5,281 nt of DNA from Caulobacteraceae bacterium (GTDB taxonomy: Bacteria; Pseudomonadota; Alphaproteobacteria; Caulobacterales; Caulobacteraceae). The position numbers and the translations under genes were made by a program. The notes under the pieces are model-generated. The model was not told the DNA's origin and made no database searches. It saw only the letters and a list, made by a program, of their open reading frames with translations. This document shows, piece by piece, positions 1 through 5,281 of this stretch; position 1 is the first letter of the stretch, and every line of letters starts with the position of its first letter. The stretch is from contig CANKPO010000122.1 of assembly GCA_947484535.1 (NCBI GenBank), positions 1-5,281 of the forward strand, in the 5' to 3' direction.

Positions 1-341
1 GCTTCGAGCAGGGCACCGGCATTGATCAGACGCAGGACCGCCGAGCCCTCAAAGGCGTCCAATCCGATATTGTAGACAAAGCTGGCCAAGGCATCGATTT
101 GGTTTAAATTCAACGGCGTATAGACAAGACCTGAAAGGGCTTCTGAAATTACATTGAGATCATAGCGTAGCAACAGGTCCGCTTGAGCGCGGGTGACGAT
201 CGAGGTTCTCTGGGTCGAGGCAACATGGCCATAGCCCACCGCCCAGCGTCCATCCCCCAGCGGCGTGGCCCGGGCGCGAAACCCCTCCAGCAGCTTGATC
301 TGAGCGATAGTCTCGCTGGAGATCTGGTAGGACGACACCAT
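1..341 (-). CDS. spmX: SpmX-like lysozyme-family (GH24) polarity protein, N-terminal part; runs off the left edge
   Basis: The first 113 codons are visible and read as a T4-lysozyme-like (GH24) muramidase domain. Visible motifs are LLEGF (residues 17-21, Glu19 at the catalytic Glu place), GDGRWAVGYGH (29-39), LLLRYDL (56-62) and NQIDALASFVYNIGLDAFEGSAVL near residues 80-105. In Caulobacter, SpmX carries such a domain followed by C-terminal membrane segments and recruits the histidine kinase DivJ to the stalked pole; that half is outside the window. Resemblance to SpmX is from memory of the Caulobacter protein and is strongest in the NQFDAL/NIGLD region. ATG at 341 is chosen because it places the Glu at the usual distance from the start and lies about 41 nt after the predicted transcription start. 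An in-frame GTG at 383 would sit on the start site itself. No clear Shine-Dalgarno is seen. Ala34 replaces the Thr that T4 lysozyme has before the GxGH motif. A prophage endolysin is the alternative, but no phage genes are nearby. Confidence 0.8.
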   Translation of the reverse strand, partial: MVSSYQISSETIAQIKLLEGFRARATPLGDGRWAVGYGHVASTQRTSIVTRAQADLLLRYDLNVISEALSGLVYTPLNLNQIDALASFVYNIGLDAFEGSAVLRLINAGALLE

Positions 342-367
342 AGAAACCGATGACCCAATATGAAACA

Positions 368-381
368 GGCCCTGCTGGGCC
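368..381 (-). terminator. GGCCC-AGCA-GGGCC hairpin; weak mgtE terminator or spmX leader hairpin
   Basis: A 5-bp all-GC stem with a 4-nt loop lies 29 nt past the mgtE stop and is followed on the minus strand by TGTTT. It could end mgtE transcription. It also starts at the predicted +1 of the sigma-54 promoter, so it may equally be a 5' hairpin of the spmX transcript. The short stem and poor U-tract keep confidence low. Confidence 0.35.
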
Positions 382-392
382 ACTCAAGAACC

Positions 393-408
393 AGCAAGTG
401 CCATGCCG
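393..408 (-). promoter_or_regulatory. Putative sigma-54 (RpoN) promoter for the spmX-like gene
   Basis: On the minus strand the element reads CGGCATG-GCAC-TTGCT. Against the consensus TGGCACG-N4-TTGCW it matches 10 of 12 defined positions, with the essential GG (-24) and GC (-12) correctly 12 nt apart. The predicted start is near 382, leaving a leader of about 41 nt before ATG 341. It begins immediately after the mgtE stop codon, so any activator site would lie inside the mgtE 3' coding end. In Caulobacter, spmX transcription is known to depend on sigma-54 and the activator TacA, which agrees with this placement. No activator site was identified. Confidence 0.6.
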
Positions 409-409
409 A

Positions 410-1834
410 CTAGAGCAGGATCAGAACCGCAAGCCCTAAGAAGCTGAAAAATCCGACCACATCCGTCACCGTGGTCACAAAGACGGTGGATGACACCGCT
501 GGGTCATAGCCGAGGCGCTCGAGGGTCAGGGGCACGAGAATGCCCGCCAACGATGCCGCCAATAGGTTGATGACCATGGCCATGCCGATAACCAGACCCA
601 AGAGCGGATCATTGAACCACAAGGTCACGACCACCCCAACGCACAGGGCAAAGGCGCCCCCATTCAGCAGACCCACGGCAATTTCGCGCCAAATGGTCCG
701 CAGCATATTGACCGACGACAGTTCCCTGGTCGCGAGCGCGCGCACAGCCACCGTCAGGGTCTGTGTGCCTGCATTGCCCCCCATCGAGGCGACAATGGGC
801 ATCAGGACAGCCAAGGCCACCAGTTGCGAAATGGCACCGCTAAATGCGGAAATGACGCTGGAGGCCAGCACCGCGGTCCCCAGATTGATCAGGAGCCACC
901 AGAACCGAGATTTGGTGACGTCCAGAACCGTCGCATCACGGCCCGTCTCGGTCACACCGGCGAGGGCCAGAAGGTCCTCCTGGCTCTCTTCCTGAATAAC
1001 GCCAACAATGTCATCGACGGTGATCTGACCGACAAGACGCCCGCCCGGATCGGTGACAGGGGCCGAGATGAGGTGGTACTTGTCGAAAATATAGGCCACC
1101 TCTTCCTGGTCCATCTCGACGGTGATTTCGGTCACCGGCTCCATGATCAGTTCAAGCAGCGTATCGCGTTTGGATTTGAGCAGCACACTCACCGGCACTG
1201 CGCCAAGTGGATTGTAGGATGGGTCCACGACATAGATGTCAAAGAACAGGTCCGGCAGGTCATCGGCAGAGCTGCGGATGTGATCGATAGTTTGGCCCAC
1301 GGTCCAGAACTGCGGCGCGGCCATGACCTCGCGCTGCATCAGGCGTCCAGCGCTCTCCTCCCCATAGGCGAGTGAGGTCTGAATGCTGGTCCGGTCGGCC
1401 TCAGACATGGCCGCAAGCACCTCATCGCGCTTGTCGTCCTCAAGGTCCTCGACCAGATCGGCGGCGTCGTCGGAATCCAGTTCCTCCAGGGCACGCGCCA
1501 GTGCGGCTGGGGCAACCTTCTCCAGCACATCCTCACGGATATGATAGTCGAGCTCAGAGAGGATCTCGGCCAAGGCCTCTGGCGCAATGAAGGCCAACAG
1601 CTCGTAGCGATATTCAGCGGACAAGAAGCCCATAAGGTCGGCAACGTCGGCAGGACGCAGCGCATCGATCAGTTCGCGCAGCCTGTCCGCGTCCCCGCGA
1701 TCGGCCGCATCAACCACCATGTCGATATAGGCAGGGTTTAGGGCGTAATCGTCGCCCAGGGCCAGATCTTCGAGATCCTCAGCCAGATTTGGCCCTTGGC
1801 TAAGGGCCGTCAGATCGCCCGCATTTCGGGTCAT
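410..1834 (-). CDS. mgtE: MgtE-family magnesium channel/transporter
   Basis: This 474-residue protein matches the full MgtE layout and carries Mg2+ across the inner membrane. An acidic superhelical MgtE_N domain spans about residues 35-165 and contains helical repeats rich in Asp and Glu. A CBS pair follows at about 165-290, including DKYHLISAPVTDPGGRLVGQITVDDI. Five membrane helices occupy about 311-474. The family signature PIVASMGGNAGTQT is at 346-359, and the last helix holds TDVVGFFSFLG, with Asp458 at the position of the pore Asp that selects Mg2+ in the Thermus protein. In the known structure the cytosolic domains close the pore when Mg2+ is plentiful. An upstream ATG at 1906 would add 24 residues but lies inside a hairpin and lacks a ribosome site; ATG 1834 has a strong one. 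No Mg2+ riboswitch was recognised upstream. The gene follows tRNA-Leu on the same strand and abuts the spmX promoter downstream. Confidence 0.95.
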   Translation of the reverse strand: MTRNAGDLTALSQGPNLAEDLEDLALGDDYALNPAYIDMVVDAADRGDADRLRELIDALRPADVADLMGFLSAEYRYELLAFIAPEALAEILSELDYHIREDVLEKVAPAALARALEELDSDDAADLVEDLEDDKRDEVLAAMSEADRTSIQTSLAYGEESAGRLMQREVMAAPQFWTVGQTIDHIRSSADDLPDLFFDIYVVDPSYNPLGAVPVSVLLKSKRDTLLELIMEPVTEITVEMDQEEVAYIFDKYHLISAPVTDPGGRLVGQITVDDIVGVIQEESQEDLLALAGVTETGRDATVLDVTKSRFWWLLINLGTAVLASSVISAFSGAISQLVALAVLMPIVASMGGNAGTQTLTVAVRALATRELSSVNMLRTIWREIAVGLLNGGAFALCVGVVVTLWFNDPLLGLVIGMAMVINLLAASLAGILVPLTLERLGYDPAVSSTVFVTTVTDVVGFFSFLGLAVLILL

Positions 1835-1839
1835 CGGAC

Positions 1840-1847
1840 CCTCCTTT
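1840..1847 (-). promoter_or_regulatory. Strong ribosome binding site that sets the mgtE start
   Basis: The minus strand reads AAAGGAGG followed by GTCCG and ATG at 1834, a 5-nt spacing. This near-ideal Shine-Dalgarno decides the start against the longer reading from 1906. Confidence 0.85.
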
Positions 1848-1884
1848 GAGGACCCATGATCCCCGGCTGACGGACTGTGGGAAG

Positions 1885-1914
1885 GACCCCCGAGGTCCGA
1901 AGACAACGGGGGCC
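1885..1914 (-). terminator. UUCG-capped hairpin between tRNA-Leu and mgtE
   Basis: The minus strand folds into an 8-bp stem (GGCCCCCG with CGGGGGTC, one G-U pair), a 2x2 internal loop, and a 3-bp stem GTC/GAC closed by the very stable C(UUCG)G tetraloop. It begins 14 nt after the tRNA CCA end, which suits termination of the tRNA transcript or protection of its 3' trailer. It lacks a U-tract (CTTCCC follows), so it is not a textbook intrinsic terminator. It could also be a leader structure for mgtE, whose ATG is 50 nt further on. Confidence 0.5.
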
Positions 1915-1928
1915 TATCCTAATCTCAC

Positions 1929-2013
1929 TGGTGCGGTCGAGAAGACTCGAACTTCCACGGGTTGCCCCACAGCGACCTCAACGCTGCGCGTCTACCAATT
2001 CCGCCACGACCGC
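1929..2013 (-). tRNA. tRNA-Leu, anticodon GAG
   Basis: The 85-nt minus-strand sequence folds as a complete class II tRNA. The acceptor stem is GCGGTCG with CGACCGC, seven perfect pairs, then discriminator A and an encoded CCA. The D-arm region reads TGGCGGAATTGGTAGACGC, typical for tRNA-Leu. The anticodon stem CAGCG/CGCTG carries loop TTGAGGT, giving anticodon GAG (plus-strand 1977-1979), which reads CUC and CUU. A long variable arm (GTGGGGCAACCCGTG region) and a T arm GGAAG-TTCGAGT-CTTCT with one G-U pair complete it. The transcript runs toward mgtE. Confidence 0.97.
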
Positions 2014-2116
2014 ATAGCAGTGAGCGGCGGGGGTTACCAAACCACGACGCATATGTGAAGGGCTGATTGCGTTAAAGGCGAAAAGACTGTGCGCAAAATA
2101 CGACAGAGAGGCGAAG

Positions 2117-2371
2117 TTAGCCTGCCCCACCCGCCAAATAATCATACAGGTCGGCGGCACGCGTGACGCTGATGGCGATCTTGTCATCGCTGATTTGGAT
2201 TTCACCCCGGGCGACCGGATGGTTATTGGCCAAGATCCAAACCTCATCCGTGGCCTTGGCGTCCAACGGAATAACGGCACCGCGTCCCATGCGCAGGAGC
2301 TGCTGCATGGGCAAGATCGAGCGGCCGAGGACCACCGAGATCTCAACATTGACCGAATTGACCTGACTCAC
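2117..2371 (-). CDS. Short FliN-family (SpoA domain) flagellar motor switch-like protein
   Basis: The 84-residue protein is almost entirely one SpoA (FliM/FliN C-terminal) domain at about residues 8-72. It shows the family pattern: VEISVVLGRSILPMQQLLRMGRGAVIPLD, then EVWILANNHPVARGEIQISDDKIAISVT. In FliN this fold dimerises and builds the lower C-ring of the flagellar switch, and it also occurs in type III secretion rings. The N-terminal extension of typical FliN (some 40-60 residues) is missing. The start is GTG at 2371, preceded by AGGGG at 7-nt spacing; no ATG is available upstream in frame within the leader. No other flagellar gene is in the window, so this is an orphan copy, either an accessory switch subunit or a chemotaxis- or type III-like SpoA protein. 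It is divergent from lipB and upstream of tRNA-Leu. I am sure of the domain but not of the exact role. Confidence 0.85.
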   Translation of the reverse strand: MSQVNSVNVEISVVLGRSILPMQQLLRMGRGAVIPLDAKATDEVWILANNHPVARGEIQISDDKIAISVTRAADLYDYLAGGAG

Positions 2372-2401
2372 GCCTAAACCCCTAAAAACACCGCTCGATG
2401 C

Positions 2402-2421
2402 GAATCAGCCAATGAATCAGC
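2402..2421. repeat. Two direct copies of GAATCAGC in the fliN-like/lipB intergenic region
   Basis: GAATCAGC occurs at 2402-2409 and 2414-2421, a 12-nt period, about the middle of the 126-bp divergent intergenic region. It could be a tandem regulator half-site or chance. The rest of this region holds the two ribosome sites and no confident promoter; a TTGACC at 2463-2468 has no good partner -10. Confidence 0.3.
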
Positions 2422-2497
2422 TATCGCAGCATCTCACTAGGCCCCACATTGCGACGACATACTTGACCGGAAGTTAAAGTTCAGGAGATCAGCACCT

Positions 2498-3211
2498 TTG
2501 TCGTCATCTGTTTCGCCCTATTCGACCTTTTTGCGATCAGATCAGGCCCAAACCCAATGGGCGGTGTCGACAGGCCTCGTCGACTATCCTGTCGCCGTGG
2601 CGGCGATGGAGGCGCGTGCAGCGGCGATTGCCGATGGCACGGCGGGCGAGATGGTTTGGCTGTTGGAACATCCGCCCCTCTATACGGCAGGCATTTCGGC
2701 CAAAGGCGGCGACCTCTTGGCTCCGGGAAGGTTCCCCGTGTTCGAGAGCGCGCGTGGCGGGCAATATACCTATCACGGGCCAGGCCAGCGCGTGGCCTAT
2801 GTCATGCTGGACCTGCGCGAGCGTGGGCGGGATGTTCACGCCTTTGTGGCGGCACTGGAGGCGTGGGTGATTGACGCCCTCTCACGCTTCAATATTGAGG
2901 GACAGGTCAAGCCCGGGCGCGTGGGCGTCTGGGTCGATCGCAAGGCGCCGGGCCTTCCGACACGCGAAGACAAGATCGCCGCTATCGGCGTCAAACTGCG
3001 CCGCTGGGTCTCGTTTCATGGCATCAGTTTGAATGTCGAGCCGGATCTCAGCCATTTTGAGGGGATCGTGCCCTGCGGTATCCGCGAGCATGGCGTGACA
3101 AGCTTGGTCGATCTGGGCTTACCCGTCACCATGGACGAGGCAGACGCGGCGCTGCGCTCTGGCTTTGAAGCGATCTTCGGTCCGACCCTTGAGGCCAAAC
3201 CTCCGCTATAG
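2498..3211 (+). CDS. lipB: Octanoyl-[acyl-carrier-protein]:protein N-octanoyltransferase LipB
   Basis: LipB moves the octanoyl group from acyl carrier protein to lysines of lipoyl domains (pyruvate and 2-oxoglutarate dehydrogenase E2, GcvH), the first step of cytosolic lipoate synthesis before LipA adds sulfur. The 237-residue protein carries all the core motifs: [11 protein letters not shown] (55-65), [12 protein letters not shown] (86-97), the catalytic Lys159 in [15 protein letters not shown] (172-180), and the catalytic Cys193 in GIVPCGI. The Lys-Cys gap is 34 residues, the same as K135/C169 in the E. coli enzyme. The start is TTG at 2498 with AGGAG at 2483-2487, a rather long 10-nt spacing; the conserved region starts near residue 20, so a later non-ATG start cannot be fully excluded. 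It is slightly longer than E. coli LipB. lipA is not in the window. It converges on the DUF805 gene. Confidence 0.95.
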   Translation: MSSSVSPYSTFLRSDQAQTQWAVSTGLVDYPVAVAAMEARAAAIADGTAGEMVWLLEHPPLYTAGISAKGGDLLAPGRFPVFESARGGQYTYHGPGQRVAYVMLDLRERGRDVHAFVAALEAWVIDALSRFNIEGQVKPGRVGVWVDRKAPGLPTREDKIAAIGVKLRRWVSFHGISLNVEPDLSHFEGIVPCGIREHGVTSLVDLGLPVTMDEADAALRSGFEAIFGPTLEAKPPL

Positions 3212-3214
3212 GCT

Positions 3215-3631
3215 CTAGATCGCTGCAGCACCGGACAGGGGATTGACCGGATTGGGGCCAAAACGATTGGCTCCCTCTTCACTCGGCATGACGGCCAGCT
3301 CAATGGTGGCCCAAAAGACCAACACCCCAAACAGGAAGTCAAAGAAGCTGCTTGGCGAGGGCAAGATCGCGATGATCCCGATCAGGATCGCCGCTGCCCA
3401 CCAGCCTGACCGCCCACGATCATGCAAACGCTTCGACAGGATACAGGCCGCCGCGAAAAGGATGATCGGATAGACGAACCATCCCGTGAGAAGGTGGAGC
3501 GTTGCTCCCGCCACAGACTCATAAAGGGCGGCGATGGCGATCAGCCCGGCTCCCGCGATCAAGAACGGCATGCGCGCAATACGCCCCGTTGATGACATCA
3601 GAAGTTCTACCCAGTCTGTCTGACCGCTCAT
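3215..3631 (-). CDS. DUF805 family inner-membrane protein
   Basis: The 138-residue protein has the DUF805 hallmarks: an N-terminal GRIARMPF segment (16-23) before the first membrane helix, SKRLHDRGRSGWW (66-78) between helices, and a C-terminal GANRFGPNP (120-128). Hydrophobic stretches at about 23-40, 50-65, 77-91 and 95-115 suggest four membrane helices. The function of the family is not established. The start ATG at 3631 has AGGA at a 6-nt spacing. Its stop lies only 3 bp from the end of lipB on the opposite strand. A 78-bp gap separates it from the peroxidase gene upstream, so it may have its own promoter or be read through from there; I see no clear promoter in that gap. Confidence 0.88.
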   Translation of the reverse strand: MSGQTDWVELLMSSTGRIARMPFLIAGAGLIAIAALYESVAGATLHLLTGWFVYPIILFAAACILSKRLHDRGRSGWWAAAILIGIIAILPSPSSFFDFLFGVLVFWATIELAVMPSEEGANRFGPNPVNPLSGAAAI

Positions 3632-3702
3632 CTTAAGTCCTGAAACTTCACTCGACAGATCGCAAGCGTCGCCAACTTAGAGCCGATGGCGCGCGAGGGA
3701 AA

Positions 3703-3718
3703 GCCCTGCCTAAAGGGC
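3703..3718 (-). terminator. Small hairpin at the end of the peroxidase gene
   Basis: GCCCT-TTAGGC-AGGGC on the minus strand overlaps the stop codon and is followed by only TTT before CCC. The stem is 5 bp, extendable by two G-U pairs and one A-U pair. It would be a weak terminator at best. Confidence 0.25.
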
Positions 3719-4273
3719 CCTATTGATCGCGGCTAAAAGCGCCTTATCCGACGGCTTTACCGCCGAGCCAAAGCCCGCAATCGGCTGACCGTCTCGGCCA
3801 ATCAGGATCTTGTGAAAATTCCATTTGGGCTCGGCCTGCGAACCTAGCTTGGCCTTGGTCCATTTGTAGAACGGATGGGCCTTATCGCCCCTCACCACAG
3901 CCTTGGCGGCCATCGGGAAGTCGATATTGAAGTTCACGCTACAGAACTTCTTGATCTCGGCATTGGAGCCCGGCTCCTGCCCGCCAAAATCATTGGACGG
4001 CACGCCAAGGACGACGAAACCCTTAGCCCTATTGTCGGCATAGAGCTTCTGGAGACCATCATACTGGACAGTGAATCCGCACTGGGACGCGGTATTGACG
4101 ACGAGAACCACCTTGCCGCGAAACTGCTCCATCGGGAGGTTACCCCCCTCAAGGTCCGTGAATTTGAAGCCATAGGCAACGGCAGGAACAGACTCGGCGG
4201 CCCCGGCCTGATCGGTTGGGGCGGCGAAAGCTACGGTGGCGACGAGGGCTGAAAGGGCTATGGATCGCAGCAT
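3710..4273 (-). CDS. Exported glutathione peroxidase-family thiol peroxidase, Cys type
   Basis: The 187-residue protein reduces peroxides with cysteine chemistry. An N-terminal signal-like segment has Arg3, a hydrophobic core at 5-18 and AGA-A near 23-26, so a periplasmic location is likely. The GPx fold follows from about residue 34. Peroxidatic Cys65 lies in NTASQCGFT and is encoded by TGC, so it is not selenocysteine. Gln99 in SNDFGGQEPG and Trp151-Asn152 in PKWNFHK complete the catalytic set. Cys111 in KKFCSVNF is 46 residues after Cys65, the same spacing as the C36/C82 pair of yeast Gpx3, which suggests an atypical 2-Cys enzyme recycled by a thioredoxin-like reductant rather than glutathione; this is inference. 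AAAGGAG six nt before the ATG fixes the start. It follows the oxidoreductase gene by 48 nt on the same strand and may share its transcript. Confidence 0.93.
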   Translation of the reverse strand: MLRSIALSALVATVAFAAPTDQAGAAESVPAVAYGFKFTDLEGGNLPMEQFRGKVVLVVNTASQCGFTVQYDGLQKLYADNRAKGFVVLGVPSNDFGGQEPGSNAEIKKFCSVNFNIDFPMAAKAVVRGDKAHPFYKWTKAKLGSQAEPKWNFHKILIGRDGQPIAGFGSAVKPSDKALLAAINRAL

Positions 4274-4280
4274 CAGTGAT

Positions 4281-4287
4281 CTCCTTT
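4281..4287 (-). promoter_or_regulatory. Ribosome binding site of the peroxidase gene
   Basis: AAAGGAG on the minus strand sits about 7 nt before ATG 4273. It confirms that translation includes the signal peptide rather than starting at an internal site. Confidence 0.8.
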
Positions 4288-4321
4288 GATGTCTAATAGA
4301 GGTAGTACGGCAACGCTAAGG

Positions 4322-5239
4322 TCAAGCCCCAGCGGCCATTTCTACGGCCAAGGCCAGATCCAGCGCCAGCGTGGCCTCGGCTCCCGTCACCGGCGGACGA
4401 GGAGCCTCTCCCCGCACAGCGGCCAGAAAACCGGCAACATTGGATCCCAAGGGATCCTTGCCCTGCGGCGTCTCGGTAAAGTCGGCATTGAGCGCAAAGG
4501 GGGTGGTGTTGCGAAAGGCGCGGGTCAGGAAGTCGATCTCAACCACGCCCGAGGGATAGACAATCCGCATAGTCCGCTCGCGAGCCTCAGCGATGCGGGA
4601 GGTCTTGAAGGTCGCATTCATACCATTGCTAAAGGTCGCTTCGGCCTCAACCTCATCCAGATAGGGCCCCTGCTCGGTGCGGCCTTCGGCCTCGACGGCG
4701 ATGGGCTCACAGCGCGCGAGGCTCAGGGCCAGATCAATATCGTGGATCATCAGATCGAGCACGCAGGACACATCCGTTCCGCGAATATTCCAGATCCCCC
4801 GACGCACGGCCTCCAGCGCCAGCGGGATTTCGGGCACATCCATCAGACCCATGGCCTGAAAGACGATCCGCTCCTGATGGCCGCAGGCCAGAACCACGCC
4901 CTTTTTGGCCGCCATAGCGGTCATCTTCTCCGCCTCATCGAGATTGGCGGCCAAGGGCTTTTCGACATAGACGTGCTTACCCGCTGTCAGGGCCGCAAGG
5001 GCCGCAGGGCCGTGACTATCGGCGGGGGATGCCACCGTCACCACATCCACAAGCTCCAGAAAGGCGGCCATGTCGGTGAAGGCCGCCGCGCCAAGCTCCC
5101 CTGCCAAGGCCTGCCCGCGCGCCTCGTCAGGGTCATAGATGGCCGTTAAGGTCACGCCGGGAAAGCTGGCATATTTGCGCGCGTGATGGCCGCCAAAGAC
5201 ACCGGCTCCGACCACGCCGGCGCGTAATTGCTGGGTCAT
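4322..5239 (-). CDS. Gfo/Idh/MocA family NAD(P)-dependent oxidoreductase
   Basis: The 305-residue protein has the two-domain family layout. The N-terminal Rossmann domain opens with GVVGAGVFGGHHA (GxGxxG at 11-16) and continues with a beta-strand ending in YDPD (35-38), typical of dinucleotide binding, and the family EKP motif (93-95). The C-terminal domain carries DLMIHDIDLAL (162-172), where His166 and nearby Asp residues match the usual catalytic region. GHQERI (120-125) also fits sugar-nucleotide dehydrogenases of this family. The substrate cannot be read from the sequence. One hypothesis is GnnA, which oxidises UDP-GlcNAc at C3 for diaminoglucose lipid A, because Caulobacter lipid A contains that sugar; no lpx gene or aminotransferase partner is visible here. 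ATG 5239 has AAGGA at a 9-nt spacing. An upstream reading in frame reaches the window edge without a start signal. Confidence 0.9.
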   Translation of the reverse strand: MTQQLRAGVVGAGVFGGHHARKYASFPGVTLTAIYDPDEARGQALAGELGAAAFTDMAAFLELVDVVTVASPADSHGPAALAALTAGKHVYVEKPLAANLDEAEKMTAMAAKKGVVLACGHQERIVFQAMGLMDVPEIPLALEAVRRGIWNIRGTDVSCVLDLMIHDIDLALSLARCEPIAVEAEGRTEQGPYLDEVEAEATFSNGMNATFKTSRIAEARERTMRIVYPSGVVEIDFLTRAFRNTTPFALNADFTETPQGKDPLGSNVAGFLAAVRGEAPRPPVTGAEATLALDLALAVEMAAGA

Positions 5240-5281
5240 GAGATTCGGTCCTTCAGCTTCAATCCTAGATCTCCTATCTAC
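5240..5281 (-). other. Leader of the oxidoreductase gene at the window edge
   Basis: The minus-strand leader holds AAGGA (5249-5253) and an AGGAGATCTAGGA stretch further up. TAG stops close two of the three minus frames at 5274-5280, so an upstream gene on this strand either ends within these last bases or lies beyond the edge. No promoter is clear. Confidence 0.4.

Noticed and set aside
149..397. Two other minus-strand frames overlapping the spmX-like gene, both starting upstream of it
   Set aside because: Only the third frame gives a recognisable lysozyme domain; the other two give Arg/Pro/Trp-rich noise and stop early.
824..1375. Plus-strand open reading frame (183 codons) opposite mgtE
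   Set aside because: The minus strand encodes a complete MgtE. The antisense translation has no family features and no good ribosome site was seen.
1835..1906. Longer mgtE start at ATG 1906
   Set aside because: The extra 24 residues resemble no MgtE sequence, the ATG lies inside the UUCG hairpin, and a strong Shine-Dalgarno precedes ATG 1834.
1835..1928. Possible Mg2+ riboswitch (M-box or similar) ahead of mgtE
   Set aside because: The leader is too short and shows only one hairpin; no M-box-like set of helices could be recognised.
2031..2059. tRNA-Leu promoter candidate: TTCACA (2054-2059) with a 17-bp spacer to TAACCC (2031-2036), minus strand
   Set aside because: Spacing and position fit, but the -10 matches consensus at only two bases and does not match the Caulobacter-type -10, so it is not listed as a feature.
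2449..2491. Housekeeping promoter for lipB using TTGCGA (2449) or TTGACC (2463) as -35
   Set aside because: Neither has a credible -10 at 16-18 bp spacing.
4077..4085. Selenocysteine in the peroxidase active site
   Set aside because: The active-site codon is TGC (Cys), not TGA.
4286..5149. Long plus-strand open reading frame (287 codons) opposite the oxidoreductase gene
   Set aside because: It is a mirror of a well-supported minus-strand gene in high-GC DNA. Its translation is rich in Gly, Arg and His with no recognisable domain.

Overview
The window looks like chromosome from an alphaproteobacterium of the order Caulobacterales. The best evidence is a partial gene at the left edge that resembles SpmX, the lysozyme-like polarity protein of stalked bacteria, with a good sigma-54 promoter in front of it. 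The DNA is moderately GC-rich, lower than I would expect for Caulobacter itself, so an Asticcacaulis-like genome is one possibility; this is inference. All genes are housekeeping or cell-cycle types. I see no mobile element, CRISPR array, phage cassette or defence system.

Layout, left to right. Minus strand: the N-terminal 113 codons of an spmX-like gene (1-341), its putative sigma-54 promoter (393-408), the magnesium channel gene mgtE (410-1834), a UUCG-capped hairpin (1885-1914), tRNA-Leu(GAG) with encoded CCA (1929-2013), and a short stand-alone FliN/SpoA-domain gene (2117-2371). Plus strand: lipB (2498-3211), divergent from the fliN-like gene across 126 bp. Minus strand again: a DUF805 membrane protein gene (3215-3631) that meets lipB tail to tail with 3 bp between them, an exported 2-Cys glutathione peroxidase gene (3710-4273), and a Gfo/Idh/MocA oxidoreductase gene (4322-5239) that probably leads the peroxidase in one transcript. 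The last 42 bases are leader sequence. No gene-free stretch exceeds 300 bases.

The genes do not form one pathway. lipB makes the lipoyl cofactor precursor. mgtE handles Mg2+. The peroxidase protects the envelope from peroxides. The oxidoreductase may be a nucleotide-sugar dehydrogenase; a GnnA role in lipid A is a hypothesis only. The SpmX-like and FliN-like proteins point to polarity and flagellar functions of a dimorphic bacterium.

The points most worth a second look are the sigma-54 element with a hairpin at the predicted start of the spmX transcript, an altered lysozyme catalytic position in the SpmX-like domain, the orphan mini-FliN, and the UUCG hairpin between tRNA-Leu and mgtE. I found no convincing new biological system.
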